From positions 186,001-250,000 of the forward strand of contig JAGYJY010000005.1 of the NCBI GenBank assembly GCA_018401745.1: a stretch of 64,000 nt of DNA. The letters are read 5' to 3'. Position numbers and translations under genes: made by a program. The notes beneath the pieces are model-generated. The model ran no database searches. It saw only the letters and a list, made by a program, of their open reading frames with translations, and had not been told where the DNA came from. The stretch comes from Pirellulales bacterium (GTDB taxonomy: Bacteria; Planctomycetota; Planctomycetia; Pirellulales; UBA1268). Shown one piece after another: positions 1 to 8,305 of this stretch (its first letter is position 1; every line of letters starts with the position of its first letter).

Positions 1-852
1 GTCGTTAAGGGCCCGCATGATCTCCTCAAAGTCAACGCCACCACGGCCCGGCGAGCGGAAATCCCAGCCGCGTCGTGGATCACCAAAGTTGAGGTGGCTC
101 GCCAGGATGCCCTGCTTCCCCTTGAGGGTGACCATCGCATCCTTGATATGCACGTGGTAGATGCGGTCGTGGAAAGTGCGAATGAACTCCACCGAGTCGA
201 CGCCCTGCCAGTGCAGATGGCTGGGGTCGAAGTTGAAGCCAAACTCCTCGCGGCGTCCGAGAGCCTCAAGGGCCCGGGCGGCAGTGATCGTGTCGAAGGC
301 GATCTCCGTGGGATGCACTTCGAGGCCAAACCGCACACCACACTCGGCAAACACATCGAGGATCGGGTTCCAACGCTCAGCAAACAGGTCAAACCCTGCC
401 TGGATCATCGACTCCGGCACCGGAGGAAAGGAGTAGAGCAGATGCCAGATCGAGGAGCCGGTGAAGCCGTTGACCACCGATACGCCGAGCTTCTGCGCGG
501 CCCGAGCGGTGTTTTTCATCTCTTCGGCAGCCCGCTCGTTGACGCCGGCTGGGTCACCATCTCCCCAGACATGCGGCGGCAGGATCGCCTTGTGCCGCTC
601 GTCGATGATGTCGCAAACCGCCTGGCCAACAAGATGGTTGGAAATCGCATAGACGGAGAGGTCGTGCCGCTCAAGCTGGTCTCGCTTCGCAGCGCAGTAG
701 CCACTCTCCTCGAGGGCCTGGGTGACGTTGAAGTGGTCGCCCCAGCAGGCCAGTTCGATGCCATCGTAGCCAAACTCGCGGGTCTTCCTGGCGAGATCCT
801 CGATCGGCATGTCGGCCCACTGGCCAGTAAACAGCGTGACTGGTCGTCCCAT
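1..852 (-). CDS. Sugar phosphate isomerase/epimerase (TIM barrel), 3' end beyond window
   Basis: Reading the minus strand from the ATG at 852 gives 284 uninterrupted codons to the window edge. The translation begins [16 protein letters not shown] and looks like an AP-endonuclease-2/xylose-isomerase-like TIM barrel. Likely metal-site segments are visible: [23 protein letters not shown] and YHVHIKDA. Members of this family isomerise or epimerise free or phosphorylated sugars and are abundant in planctomycetes; the substrate cannot be read here. AAGGG lies 7 nt upstream of the ATG and supports this start. It is transcribed away from the LptF/G gene region and has its own upstream gap of about 140 bp. 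The C-terminus is cut by the window. Confidence 0.85.
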   Translation of the reverse strand, partial: MGRPVTLFTGQWADMPIEDLARKTREFGYDGIELACWGDHFNVTQALEESGYCAAKRDQLERHDLSVYAISNHLVGQAVCDIIDERHKAILPPHVWGDGDPAGVNERAAEEMKNTARAAQKLGVSVVNGFTGSSIWHLLYSFPPVPESMIQAGFDLFAERWNPILDVFAECGVRFGLEVHPTEIAFDTITAARALEALGRREEFGFNFDPSHLHWQGVDSVEFIRTFHDRIYHVHIKDAMVTLKGKQGILASHLNFGDPRRGWDFRSPGRGGVDFEEIMRALND

Positions 853-995
853 GGTGTTTCCCTTCACTCCCCTCGGCTAAAAATCGGATCAGCAACTCGA
901 CGGGCCAACGGCTGCATCTGATCAACGCCGCCTACTGGCCGCTCCCCATCCGGGCGACGCGAGTATATCGGACGGGACCAGCCTGGGGAGGCTCC

Positions 996-2180
996 TCAGT
1001 TGCGAACCACCCGGCGGAGCAGCCAGATACCCCATACCGTCACGAGCAGGTTGCCGATCCAGACCGCGATCGGCGGCAGTTCACCCGCCTTCACCCGGTC
1101 GATGCCAAACATCAGCAGCGGGTAGTAGACCACCAGGATCGGCAGGAAGCAGAGAAAGAAGCTGGTGAGAAAGTCGGAGTTTCGCATGCGGATTGCCATC
1201 GGCGCTCCGACAAAGGCAAAACAGAGGCAGCTGAAGCCATTGGCCCATCGCCGCCAAGGCTCCATCACGATCCGTTGCAGCCGCGACCGCTCACCGCTGA
1301 GCACCTCGCGTTCAAAGGCCACCACCTCCGGCCGCGCCAGGTCCATCCGTCCGGCCAGAATATTGCTGCCAATACGGGCGGCTGCCGCCTGCTCGAGCGT
1401 GTCGATCAAGACGAGCTGATCGGCATGCTCCTGTTCAAAGTCGGCCATGGCGATTTCTGAGGGACTCTTGCGGCCGGTGTCTTCACGACTGACCGCGTCC
1501 ATCGGCAAGACCCGTTCGATGGTGTCGGGGAAGACCGCTGTGACATCGCCCACACGGAGCGTTCCATCGCGGCAGATGATCGAGAGCGTCTCGGCCTCGG
1601 GATCGGCTCGCAGTTCTGCCTCGGCAGCGGAAACGGTCACTGGCGGACTGTTACCGCCCGGTTGAAAGGAGAGCGTTGGCCGAATCAGTGTTCGCCCCTC
1701 AACGCCTTTGACGTTGATCGAAATGTTGTTGCTGCTGTAGCTCCGCTGCTGCCGCAGCCGCCCGTAGACAATCTCTTCAACGCTGCCCACGATCACCCGC
1801 CGGATGCCATCACGTCCCCAGGAAACCGCCACATCGTTGAGCCACACCGAGACAAAGCTCAGCGTGAGGGCAAACGCCAGGGCCGGCCAGATGGCAACCA
1901 GCGGCGTCACACCGGCTGCCTTGAGCGCCGTGATTTCGTTCGTCGCCGACATCCGACCGAAGACGCTGGCCACGGCAAAGAGCATCGTGCCAGGCACTGC
2001 AAACCGCATCGCTTCGGGAAGCACATAGGGCACGAGCATCGCGATCTGAACAAGGCCAAGCCCCTGCTGCTGTGCCTCTTTGACGAGCCCCACGATCAGC
2101 ATAAACAGCGTCAGCGCAGCGAGCGCCACGAGAAACACCTGCATCAGTTCCGCAAGGACGTATCGGGCGACGATCTTCAT
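996..2180 (-). CDS. LptF/LptG (YjgP/YjgQ) family permease
   Basis: A 394-residue inner-membrane permease of the YjgP/YjgQ family, which forms the LptBFG complex that extracts LPS from the inner membrane. There are hydrophobic helices at about residues 9-32, 50-75 and 90-115, a soluble periplasmic region at about 120-290, and three more helices at the C-terminus; this is the LptF/G architecture and usual length. The frame extends to a GTG at 2189, but the ATG at 2180 (MKIVARYVLAELMQVF) matches the family N-terminus and is preferred. The gene follows the PP2C gene with almost no gap, suggesting one transcript. LptF and LptG cannot be told apart from sequence alone. lpxK, kdsC and the LptA-like gene elsewhere in the window fit the pathway. 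Confidence 0.85.
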   Translation of the reverse strand: MKIVARYVLAELMQVFLVALAALTLFMLIVGLVKEAQQQGLGLVQIAMLVPYVLPEAMRFAVPGTMLFAVASVFGRMSATNEITALKAAGVTPLVAIWPALAFALTLSFVSVWLNDVAVSWGRDGIRRVIVGSVEEIVYGRLRQQRSYSSNNISINVKGVEGRTLIRPTLSFQPGGNSPPVTVSAAEAELRADPEAETLSIICRDGTLRVGDVTAVFPDTIERVLPMDAVSREDTGRKSPSEIAMADFEQEHADQLVLIDTLEQAAAARIGSNILAGRMDLARPEVVAFEREVLSGERSRLQRIVMEPWRRWANGFSCLCFAFVGAPMAIRMRNSDFLTSFFLCFLPILVVYYPLLMFGIDRVKAGELPPIAVWIGNLLVTVWGIWLLRRVVRN

Positions 2181-2189
2181 CGGCAACAC

Positions 2190-3563
2190 TCAGGTCGTCT
2201 GGTCGTCGGAGCCCGAACGCCGGGCCTCGTCGAGCGCGGCACGATAGCCTGCGAATCCATCCGCAAGCGCCCCGAGGGCTTCCCGGTAGTGACCATCGGC
2301 CGCATCGCGTCGGCCGCAGTCGAGGCTTGTCCGCAGCGCAGGCCGCTGCTCTGGAGCCACCCGATCAATCGCCTCTTCGAGGCTGGCGGCAATGCCTTCC
2401 ACGAGTGCTGGCGTCGGCGTGCAGTTGTAGGTGCGGTAGGGCCCCTTCCCGAGCCGGCCATCCGGCTTGAGCACGCGAACAGACAGAGATGCTCCCCCCA
2501 TCCGCCCGAGAAAGGCGACCAGCATCGCGATCACCGCTGCGAGGCCGCAGGCCGTTCCCGCGATCTGCAGCAGCCGCTGCCGGAGTTCTGGTTCGGCCGC
2601 CCAGGGATCGGAGAGCCCGAAGAGAACCAGCGAGAGAAAGAAGCTCATCAGCGCCACCGCCAACGGCTTCCAGGGGACCGATTCGCGAACGACCGTCTCC
2701 GCTGGCGCCTCACTGACCTGCCAGGGCGGATCGCCTGGCGACACCGACGACACCTCGCCGCGGCCTGCACGGGCCACCACGACCGTCACATTGTCAGGAG
2801 CGCCACGGCAGAGCGTCAGCCCCACGAGCAGTTCCGTGGCCTCGCGAGCCGAGAGTTGGCCAGCCACGAGTCCGATCTCTTCATCACTCACCTGGCCAGT
2901 CAGGCCATCACTGCAGAGCACGAAAACGTCGCCCTCCTCAATCGGATGCGGCCCCTCCACGTCGACCTTGACGTCGGCGTGCGGCCCCATCGACCGGGTG
3001 ATGATGTTTCGCGGCGCCGCGGCAGCATCTTCTCGAGAGACCTGACTGGAGAGCTCAAGTTCCCAGACCAGTGAATGATCAAAAGTGAGCTGGTCGATCA
3101 CATCTTTGCGAATGCGATAGCAGCGACTGTCGCCAATATGGGCCACAACCGCCCCCCGGGGCAGGATGGCGAGCGCCGTGCAGGTGGTTCCCATGCCATG
3201 GTATTGGGGCTCGGCTTCTCCGCGGGCGTAGATCTCCGCATTGACCCGCTTGAAGCTCTCCCGCAGCGCCAGCGGCGGCGACCGACCGGCCATCCGCTGA
3301 TACTGGGTGGGCACCTCCCGGACCGCGATGCCACTGGCAAGCTCACCGGCGGCATGAGCCCCCATCCCGTCTGCCACCATCAGCAGCCAGCCACGCTGCC
3401 GATACTGCTGCGAACTAACGGGCGGATGCACACACCAGGAGTCTTGGTTGTTGGCACGCCTGCAGCCGACATCACTGAGATCGTGGTGCTGGAGTGTCGT
3501 GCCGCTATCCACGCTCGGGCCCTTGTCCGGCTTGCAACCCAGGCCACGCCCGGGCCTGGCCAC
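2190..3563 (-). CDS. PP2C-family serine/threonine phosphatase with membrane segments
   Basis: The N-terminal 260 or so residues are a PPM/PP2C phosphatase domain: HHDLSDVGCRRANNQDS, the metal-binding MVADGMGAHAAGE, VAHIGDSRCYRI, LCSDGLTGQVSDEE and GAPDNVTVVVAR are all present. Such enzymes remove phosphate from Ser/Thr and usually oppose Hanks-type kinases. Two hydrophobic segments (starting WKPLAVALMSFFLSLVLFG and IAGTACGLAAVIAMLVAFL) anchor it, and a C-terminal region of about 110 residues follows. The start is uncertain. The frame stays open upstream to 3926, but the domain begins near 3500; GTG codons at 3563 (GAGAG about 10 nt upstream) and 3512 are the plausible starts. It lies just upstream of the LptF/G gene on the same strand. 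Confidence 0.82.
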   Translation of the reverse strand: MARPGRGLGCKPDKGPSVDSGTTLQHHDLSDVGCRRANNQDSWCVHPPVSSQQYRQRGWLLMVADGMGAHAAGELASGIAVREVPTQYQRMAGRSPPLALRESFKRVNAEIYARGEAEPQYHGMGTTCTALAILPRGAVVAHIGDSRCYRIRKDVIDQLTFDHSLVWELELSSQVSREDAAAAPRNIITRSMGPHADVKVDVEGPHPIEEGDVFVLCSDGLTGQVSDEEIGLVAGQLSAREATELLVGLTLCRGAPDNVTVVVARAGRGEVSSVSPGDPPWQVSEAPAETVVRESVPWKPLAVALMSFFLSLVLFGLSDPWAAEPELRQRLLQIAGTACGLAAVIAMLVAFLGRMGGASLSVRVLKPDGRLGKGPYRTYNCTPTPALVEGIAASLEEAIDRVAPEQRPALRTSLDCGRRDAADGHYREALGALADGFAGYRAALDEARRSGSDDQTT

Positions 3564-3843
3564 GTTCGCGATGCTCTCGGGTCGTACTGCGGCCCCCCTG
3601 GGCAGGCCGCGAAGACGGTCTGCAGGGAGCCGCCCCTGGGTCTCTCTCACCAGAACAGCGGCGTTTCGCCTCGGCTCTGACCGACTGAGTCTAGCGATGG
3701 CTCGAAGGCCGTGCGATACATCATTCCTGAAGAAATCCCGAGGAAACGGCCCTTCCATCGGTCTGGAAACCAGGGCCGCGGCTCGGTATGGTCTGTCGCC
3801 CCGCAGTCCCCGAGCCCCCTCCACGCACGCGGAGACCTGATCC

Positions 3844-4479
3844 ATGCCGCGAGCCCTCCTCGCGAAATCTGGCCGCACCTCCCGGCAAACTGCCTGGGCT
3901 GCCTGCTGGCTGCTGATCGCATGCACCGCAGCCGGCTGCGTGCAGCGGCGGATGACAATCCGCAGCGAACCTCCCGGCGCCCTGGTCTACGTCGACGACT
4001 ACGAGATCGGCAACACACCCGTCTCCACCGACTTCGTCTACTACGGCACCAGAAAAATCCGCCTCGTCAAAGATGGCTATGAAACGCTCACGGTCCGGCA
4101 GCCCTTTCCGATGCCGTGGTACCAGATCTTTCCGCTCGATTTCGTCACCGAAAACATCTGGCCCAGTGAAATACGTGACGAACGGCACGTCAGCCTCACG
4201 ATGGTGCCGGCATCCTCAACGCCTCCAGAACAGGTCGTGGCCCGTGCCGAGCAGTCGCGTGCCTCGGCTCGGTCACTCCCGGGAGCGGCAACGCCGCCCA
4301 CGGCAGCAACGCTTCCCGCTCCACAGCAGCCGGGGCTGCCGCCTCCGGTGCCTGCCCAGCCAGTTCCACCACCGATGGTGCTCCCGCCGCAGCAGCAGCC
4401 GCTGCCGCCTCCGCCCAGCTTCCCGCCTCCCGGCTACGTGCCGCCCTCGGGCGGCCCCAACCAGCCTGGCGGGTTCTGA
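3844..4479 (+). CDS. PEGA-domain lipoprotein with proline-rich tail
   Basis: A 211-residue predicted lipoprotein. Residues 1-32 form a signal peptide ending in the lipobox TAAGC (Cys32). A PEGA domain follows (MTIRSEPPGALVYVDDYEIG, then a TP...YG.....V..DGYE pattern), a small surface-associated beta fold. The last 60 or so residues are very rich in Pro and Gln (PPPMVLPPQQQPLPPPP) and probably disordered. GGAG lies 9 nt before the ATG. It is transcribed divergently from the PP2C gene; the roughly 280 bp between them must hold both promoters. The specific role is unknown. Confidence 0.8.
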   Translation: MPRALLAKSGRTSRQTAWAACWLLIACTAAGCVQRRMTIRSEPPGALVYVDDYEIGNTPVSTDFVYYGTRKIRLVKDGYETLTVRQPFPMPWYQIFPLDFVTENIWPSEIRDERHVSLTMVPASSTPPEQVVARAEQSRASARSLPGAATPPTAATLPAPQQPGLPPPVPAQPVPPPMVLPPQQQPLPPPPSFPPPGYVPPSGGPNQPGGF

Positions 4480-4506
4480 CAAAAACGGCCGCGCATAAGA
4501 GGGGCC

Positions 4507-5790
4507 ATGAGATCTGCCCACGAGCCATTGACCCGCGCCGACCTCGACCGCACCAAGCTCGAGCGGCTCAATGCCCTGCTTGCAGAGATTCTGCCGGCGA
4601 ACCGCTTCTATGCCGAAAAATGTGGCGATCTCCCACATCCGCTGCAGTCGCTCGAGGACCTGCAGGCCTGGCCGCTGACCACCAAAGAGGAGCTGGTGGC
4701 CGGCGCCGACCGCTCCGGCTGGCCAGCAAACCTGACCTATCCGCTCAACCGCTATCAGCGGTTTCATCAGACCAGCGGCACGCGGGGCAACCCGATGCCG
4801 GTCTTCGACACCGCGGACGACTGGGTTTGGTGGATGGACTGCTGGCGGGCCGTGCTTGCACGAGGTGATGTCGGACCAGGCGACCGGGTGCTCGTGGCCT
4901 CGTCGTTCGGGCCCTACGCCGGCTTTTGGAGCGGCTTTGATGGCGTGATCGCGGCTGGCGCCATGGCGATTCCCTGTGGTGGCATGACATCCCGCGGCAG
5001 GCTCGACCTCGCTCGCCGCACCTCAGCTACCGTGCTGATGGCCACGCCGAGCTACTGCCTGCATCTGGCGGAGACCGGTCGAGAGGCGGGCCTTGACCTC
5101 ACAGCCTTGCCGATCAGGCTGGTGGTGGTGGCGGGCGAGCCTGGGGGCTCAGTGCCCTCGGTCCGCCAGCAGATCGTTGAGGCTTTCGATGCGGTCGTGC
5201 TCGACCATGCAGGGGCCACGGAGGTGGGCCCCTGGGGCGTTGGCGACCGGGAGGGCAGCTATCTTGAGGTGCTCGAGCCCTGGTTTCATGCTGAGTTTCT
5301 GCCGCTCGAGAGCACCGAACGTGCGTCAGAAGCGGAGGCAGGCAGCGGCCTGCGGGAGCTCGTCCTGACAACACTCGGCCGCGGCGGAGCCCCGGTGCTT
5401 CGCTACCGCACGGGAGATCTTGTCCAGCCGCGATGGCCTGAAGATGACGCTGCCGAGGGCCCGCCGCGGGTGCAGCTGATCGGCGGCGTTCTCGGACGTC
5501 GTGACGACATGCTTGTGGTGCGGGGTGTGAATGTGTTTCCTCGCGCAGTGGACGAGATCGTCCGCAGCTTCCCGGAGATCGCTGAGTATCGTGTGGGAGT
5601 TTATCGCCGTGCATCGCTCGATGACCTCACCCTTGAGATCGAGGATCCAAGGAACGAACCCGCACGCGTCGCCGAGGCCCTTAAGCTGAGGCTTGGCCTG
5701 CGGATCGAAGTCTCCTGCGTCCCCGCGGGCAGCCTGCCCCGCTTCGAAGGCAAAGGGCGGCGATTCGTCGACCACCGTGATCTCTCCTGA
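4507..5790 (+). CDS. PaaK-like phenylacetate-CoA ligase family protein
   Basis: A 427-residue adenylate-forming enzyme of the PaaK branch, which activates a carboxylic acid with ATP and transfers it to CoA. The phosphate-binding loop TSGTRGNP is near residue 88, the A5-type motif is GATEVGPWG and the A8-type motif is RYRTGDLV, followed by a C-terminal PaaK domain (VVRGVNVFPRAVDEI). Length is normal for PaaK (about 430). The ATG is preceded by GAGGGG. It starts 28 bp after the PEGA gene and is followed by the DUF971 gene, so the three may share a transcript. No phenylacetate pathway genes are nearby, so the natural acid is unknown. Confidence 0.85.
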   Translation: MRSAHEPLTRADLDRTKLERLNALLAEILPANRFYAEKCGDLPHPLQSLEDLQAWPLTTKEELVAGADRSGWPANLTYPLNRYQRFHQTSGTRGNPMPVFDTADDWVWWMDCWRAVLARGDVGPGDRVLVASSFGPYAGFWSGFDGVIAAGAMAIPCGGMTSRGRLDLARRTSATVLMATPSYCLHLAETGREAGLDLTALPIRLVVVAGEPGGSVPSVRQQIVEAFDAVVLDHAGATEVGPWGVGDREGSYLEVLEPWFHAEFLPLESTERASEAEAGSGLRELVLTTLGRGGAPVLRYRTGDLVQPRWPEDDAAEGPPRVQLIGGVLGRRDDMLVVRGVNVFPRAVDEIVRSFPEIAEYRVGVYRRASLDDLTLEIEDPRNEPARVAEALKLRLGLRIEVSCVPAGSLPRFEGKGRRFVDHRDLS

Positions 5791-5826
5791 CACCCCCTGC
5801 CTGCCAGACACCCCAAGAACCCCGCG

Positions 5827-6168
5827 ATGTCCTCAGAATCAAGCAGCCCCTCGCCAGCCCCAGTGCCCACGGCCCTGCGACGCCTCGACGACGGCAGTAT
5901 CGAAATCAGCTGGAATGACGGCAGCTCGCAGGTGCTGTCGCCGCGGATGCTCCGCAATGCCTGCCCCTGTGCAACCTGCCGCGAGAAGCGATCGGCGGAG
6001 CCACCGCCCAGCCTGCTCACGGTGCTCTCACCAGAAGAAGTGCAGCCGCTTGCTGTCACCGGCATGAAGCCGGTGGGCCACTATGCCTACTCGATCGATT
6101 TTTCCGACGGCCACAGCACAGGCATCTACCTGTTTGACTACCTGCACAGCCTCGGCCGCGATGGCTAA
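5827..6168 (+). CDS. DUF971 domain protein
   Basis: A 113-residue protein made of one DUF971 domain (the gamma-butyrobetaine-hydroxylase N-terminal fold): LRRLDDGSIEISWNDGS, a Cys cluster NACPCATCRE, and the closing GHYAYSIDFSDGHSTGIY. Single-domain members are linked in the literature to Fe-S cluster maturation (ApbC-associated), but nothing here proves that. It follows the PaaK-like gene by 36 bp. The stop TAA at 6166-6168 is followed with no gap by the dispersed repeat element at 6169. Confidence 0.85.
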   Translation: MSSESSSPSPAPVPTALRRLDDGSIEISWNDGSSQVLSPRMLRNACPCATCREKRSAEPPPSLLTVLSPEEVQPLAVTGMKPVGHYAYSIDFSDGHSTGIYLFDYLHSLGRDG

Positions 6169-6292
6169 CTGTCCGTGGAAAAAGCTCTCCATGGCCTCTT
6201 TCCACTCGAGCAACACCCGAACACGCCGAGGGTTTTCGGGGTTGCCGATCGCCGCAGCCTGCGGCGGCAGACTCTTTCCACAGTCTGCGAGG
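6169..6292 (+). repeat. Dispersed structured repeat, family 1, copy A
   Basis: Diverged copy of an element also found at 41061-41201 and 59207-59380. It starts CTGTCCGTGGAAAAAG directly after the DUF971 stop codon and ends in CAGTCTGCGAGG. Three consecutive hairpins can be drawn: GTGGAAA/TTTCCAC, CCCGAA/TTCGGG, and CGCAGCC around TGCGGCG. The middle stem differs in sequence from copies B and C but still pairs. It fills the gap between the convergent DUF971 and DUF4340 genes and is a candidate bidirectional terminator. Confidence 0.75.
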
Positions 6293-6315
6293 GCCCCCTT
6301 GCCACCCGCTCTGGC

Positions 6316-8294
6316 TCAGTTGCCCGCTGGAGGCAGCGAAAAGCCGGGCGAGTTGGGCAAACCGCCTAGGCCACCATCTGCTGATGCATCACCGGCTGCG
6401 TCCTCGATCACCTCCTCACGGGAGAGATGGATCTTGGCATACTCCTCGCCTGAGACGATGTAGTACCAGGCTGCGAACCGGCCGTTGAGCTCGCGAACCC
6501 GCTTCTTCGCCCCATCGACTTTCTCGTCGTACTCCTCCTGCTTGCGGCGATTCTCCCGCTCCACCCGGCGACGTTCCTCGCGGGCTGCCTGTGCCTTGGC
6601 CTCAGCCTCGTCAGCGGCCTTGAGAGCCTCGGCGGCCGAAGGCGGCGGAGAGGGAGGGGCCTCGTCACCGGCGTCTTCAGCCACTGAAGGTTGTTCCGCG
6701 GCGGGAGCCTCCTCGGCCGCAGCCGACGCGTCGCCATCCGCCTGCGCCGCAAACCGGAAGGGCCCCGCCCGTCGAGCCGAGGCTTCCGGCTCAGTCGCTT
6801 CCGGCTCAGTCGCTTCCGGCTCAGTCGCTTCCGGCTCAGTCGCTTCAGGCTCAGTCGCTTCAGGCTCAGTCGCTCAGGCTCAGTCGCTGCAGGCTCAGTC
6901 GCTGCAGGCTCAGTCGCTTCAGGCTCAGTCGCTGCAGGCTCGCCTGGCAGCGGATCGAGTGTTGGTTTCTCTAACAGCGACTCGTTGAAGCGGGCCATCA
7001 CGAGCAGATACCGCCCCGGCACCTCGTCGCGATCGCCGCCATCGTCGCCAGCAGATTCATCGCCGCGGCGGACGACGCTCGTGCCCGCCCCAAAGCGGAG
7101 CACATACTCCACACCATCCTTCATGCCGACCACGGTCTCGCCGTCGGTTGAAAGGATCTCGCCCGACGCCAACGGAAGGAAGCCTCGCTGCTGCATCGAC
7201 GCCACCGCCTCATCGTCGTCAAGAAACGACGCTTCAGCTTCGAGGTCTGCAGTCAGCCCTGCGGGCTTGCGTGCCACATCGATGATTTTCAGGTCGCCCA
7301 AGGCGTTGCGGAGGTCGTTGAGTTTGGCCGACGCGAGCTGCTCGCCCTCGGCAAGTTCCGCAATCTGCGGGGCCTCCGATGGCTTCTCCGGATCAAACAC
7401 TTCCAGAGACGCAAGCGACCACTCCGCCCCCTGGTCGTCGTACGCAAGACGAATGCGGCTCTTCCGCTGCTGCTCCACCATCATTCGACCGTTCGCCTGC
7501 ACGGCCGCGAGGCCGTAATCGTCAAGCAGCACCGTGCGGACGTCCCACGGCGACAGTTTGAGCAGGTCTTTTTCAATCCAGTCGTCGAACCGCGTGGTGA
7601 ACTTCGAGGTATCGATCTCCACGCGATACACAGGGTCCTGACCAGCCTTCCGCACAAAACGCAGAATTCGCGTTCCGCCAGCAGCACCGGCCGGCTGCCG
7701 ATCTTCCTTGCCGACCACGAGCCGCGCCAACGTCGCCCCGGCCTCGTCACGGATCTCGACGAGCTTTCCTACACCGGTCATACCCGCCTCGATCTTCTGC
7801 GGATCCGGCTCGATCACTCCGAAGGTCTCATGATCGGCAGGCGACGTGCTGACAACGTCGAGCGCCTTCATGTCGATCAGCTCCGTGGCGGCAGCGGCCA
7901 GGTGCTCACGGGCATCGGCTGGATAGTTGTCGTGCGCTGGCAGGACCCACACACCACCCGTCTTGACCACCTTGAACGGCGAGAGTTCCGCCAGGTCTTC
8001 GTTGTAGGAGACGATCTCAAGGCTGCCCGCTTGGGCCACATCCTCAAGCTTGGGGAAGAGCACCTCCTGCATCTCGGCCGTCACCTGCCGCGCCTGGAAG
8101 CGAGGCTGCACAGCCCAGCCGACAATCAGCAGCCCAAAGCCCACAGCCAGATAGATCAGCGTGGTCTTCGCGGCGGAACCCTGCCCGCCGCGCTCGCCCG
8201 CCATCCCACTGTTGTCTATCGCCATCTCTGCCGTCCTCATCCGTAGTGCCGAACCAAGAGACTCATCCCTGCTGCCAGAGGCACCAGCAGCCAC
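6316..8294 (-). CDS. DUF4340 protein of the Gld-like ABC system (frameshifted)
   Basis: Two frames together make a 659-residue protein if one missing base is restored. The N-terminal frame (8294 to about 6880) has one transmembrane helix (TLIYLAVGFGLLIVGWAV) and a DUF4340 domain, a soluble periplasmic region that in other bacteria is encoded next to GldG-like transporters, as here. It then runs into 15-bp repeats encoding TEPEA-type units (about 6781-6940). One unit (6871-6884) has 14 instead of 15 bases. After it the correct frame is the other one, giving AEASARRAGPFRFAAQ, a charged coiled-coil-like stretch (EEALKAADEAEAKAQAA-type) and stop at 6316. The start is a GTG 12 bp after the upstream gene's stop. 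Either a sequencing error or a length-variable repeat explains the break. Confidence 0.75.
6781..6955 (-). repeat. 15-bp tandem repeats inside the DUF4340 gene
   Basis: About eleven units of a 15-bp motif (plus strand GCTTCCGGCTCAGTC or close variants) encode Thr-Glu-Pro-Glu-Ala repeats on the minus strand. Variants at the third to fifth bases (TCC, TCA, GCA) change mainly the codon or one residue. The unit at 6871-6884 is one base short and shifts the frame of the host gene. Confidence 0.85.
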
Positions 8295-8305
8295 TCACAC
8301 GCAGC

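Noticed and set aside
1662-3074. 470-residue plus-strand ORF across the LptF/G and PP2C genes
   Set aside because: Antisense to two clear protein families; Arg/His-rich composition typical of shadow frames in GC-rich DNA.
3564-3926. N-terminal extension of the PP2C gene to 3926
   Set aside because: The extra 121 residues have no family similarity and would overlap the divergent PEGA gene; the domain starts near 3500.
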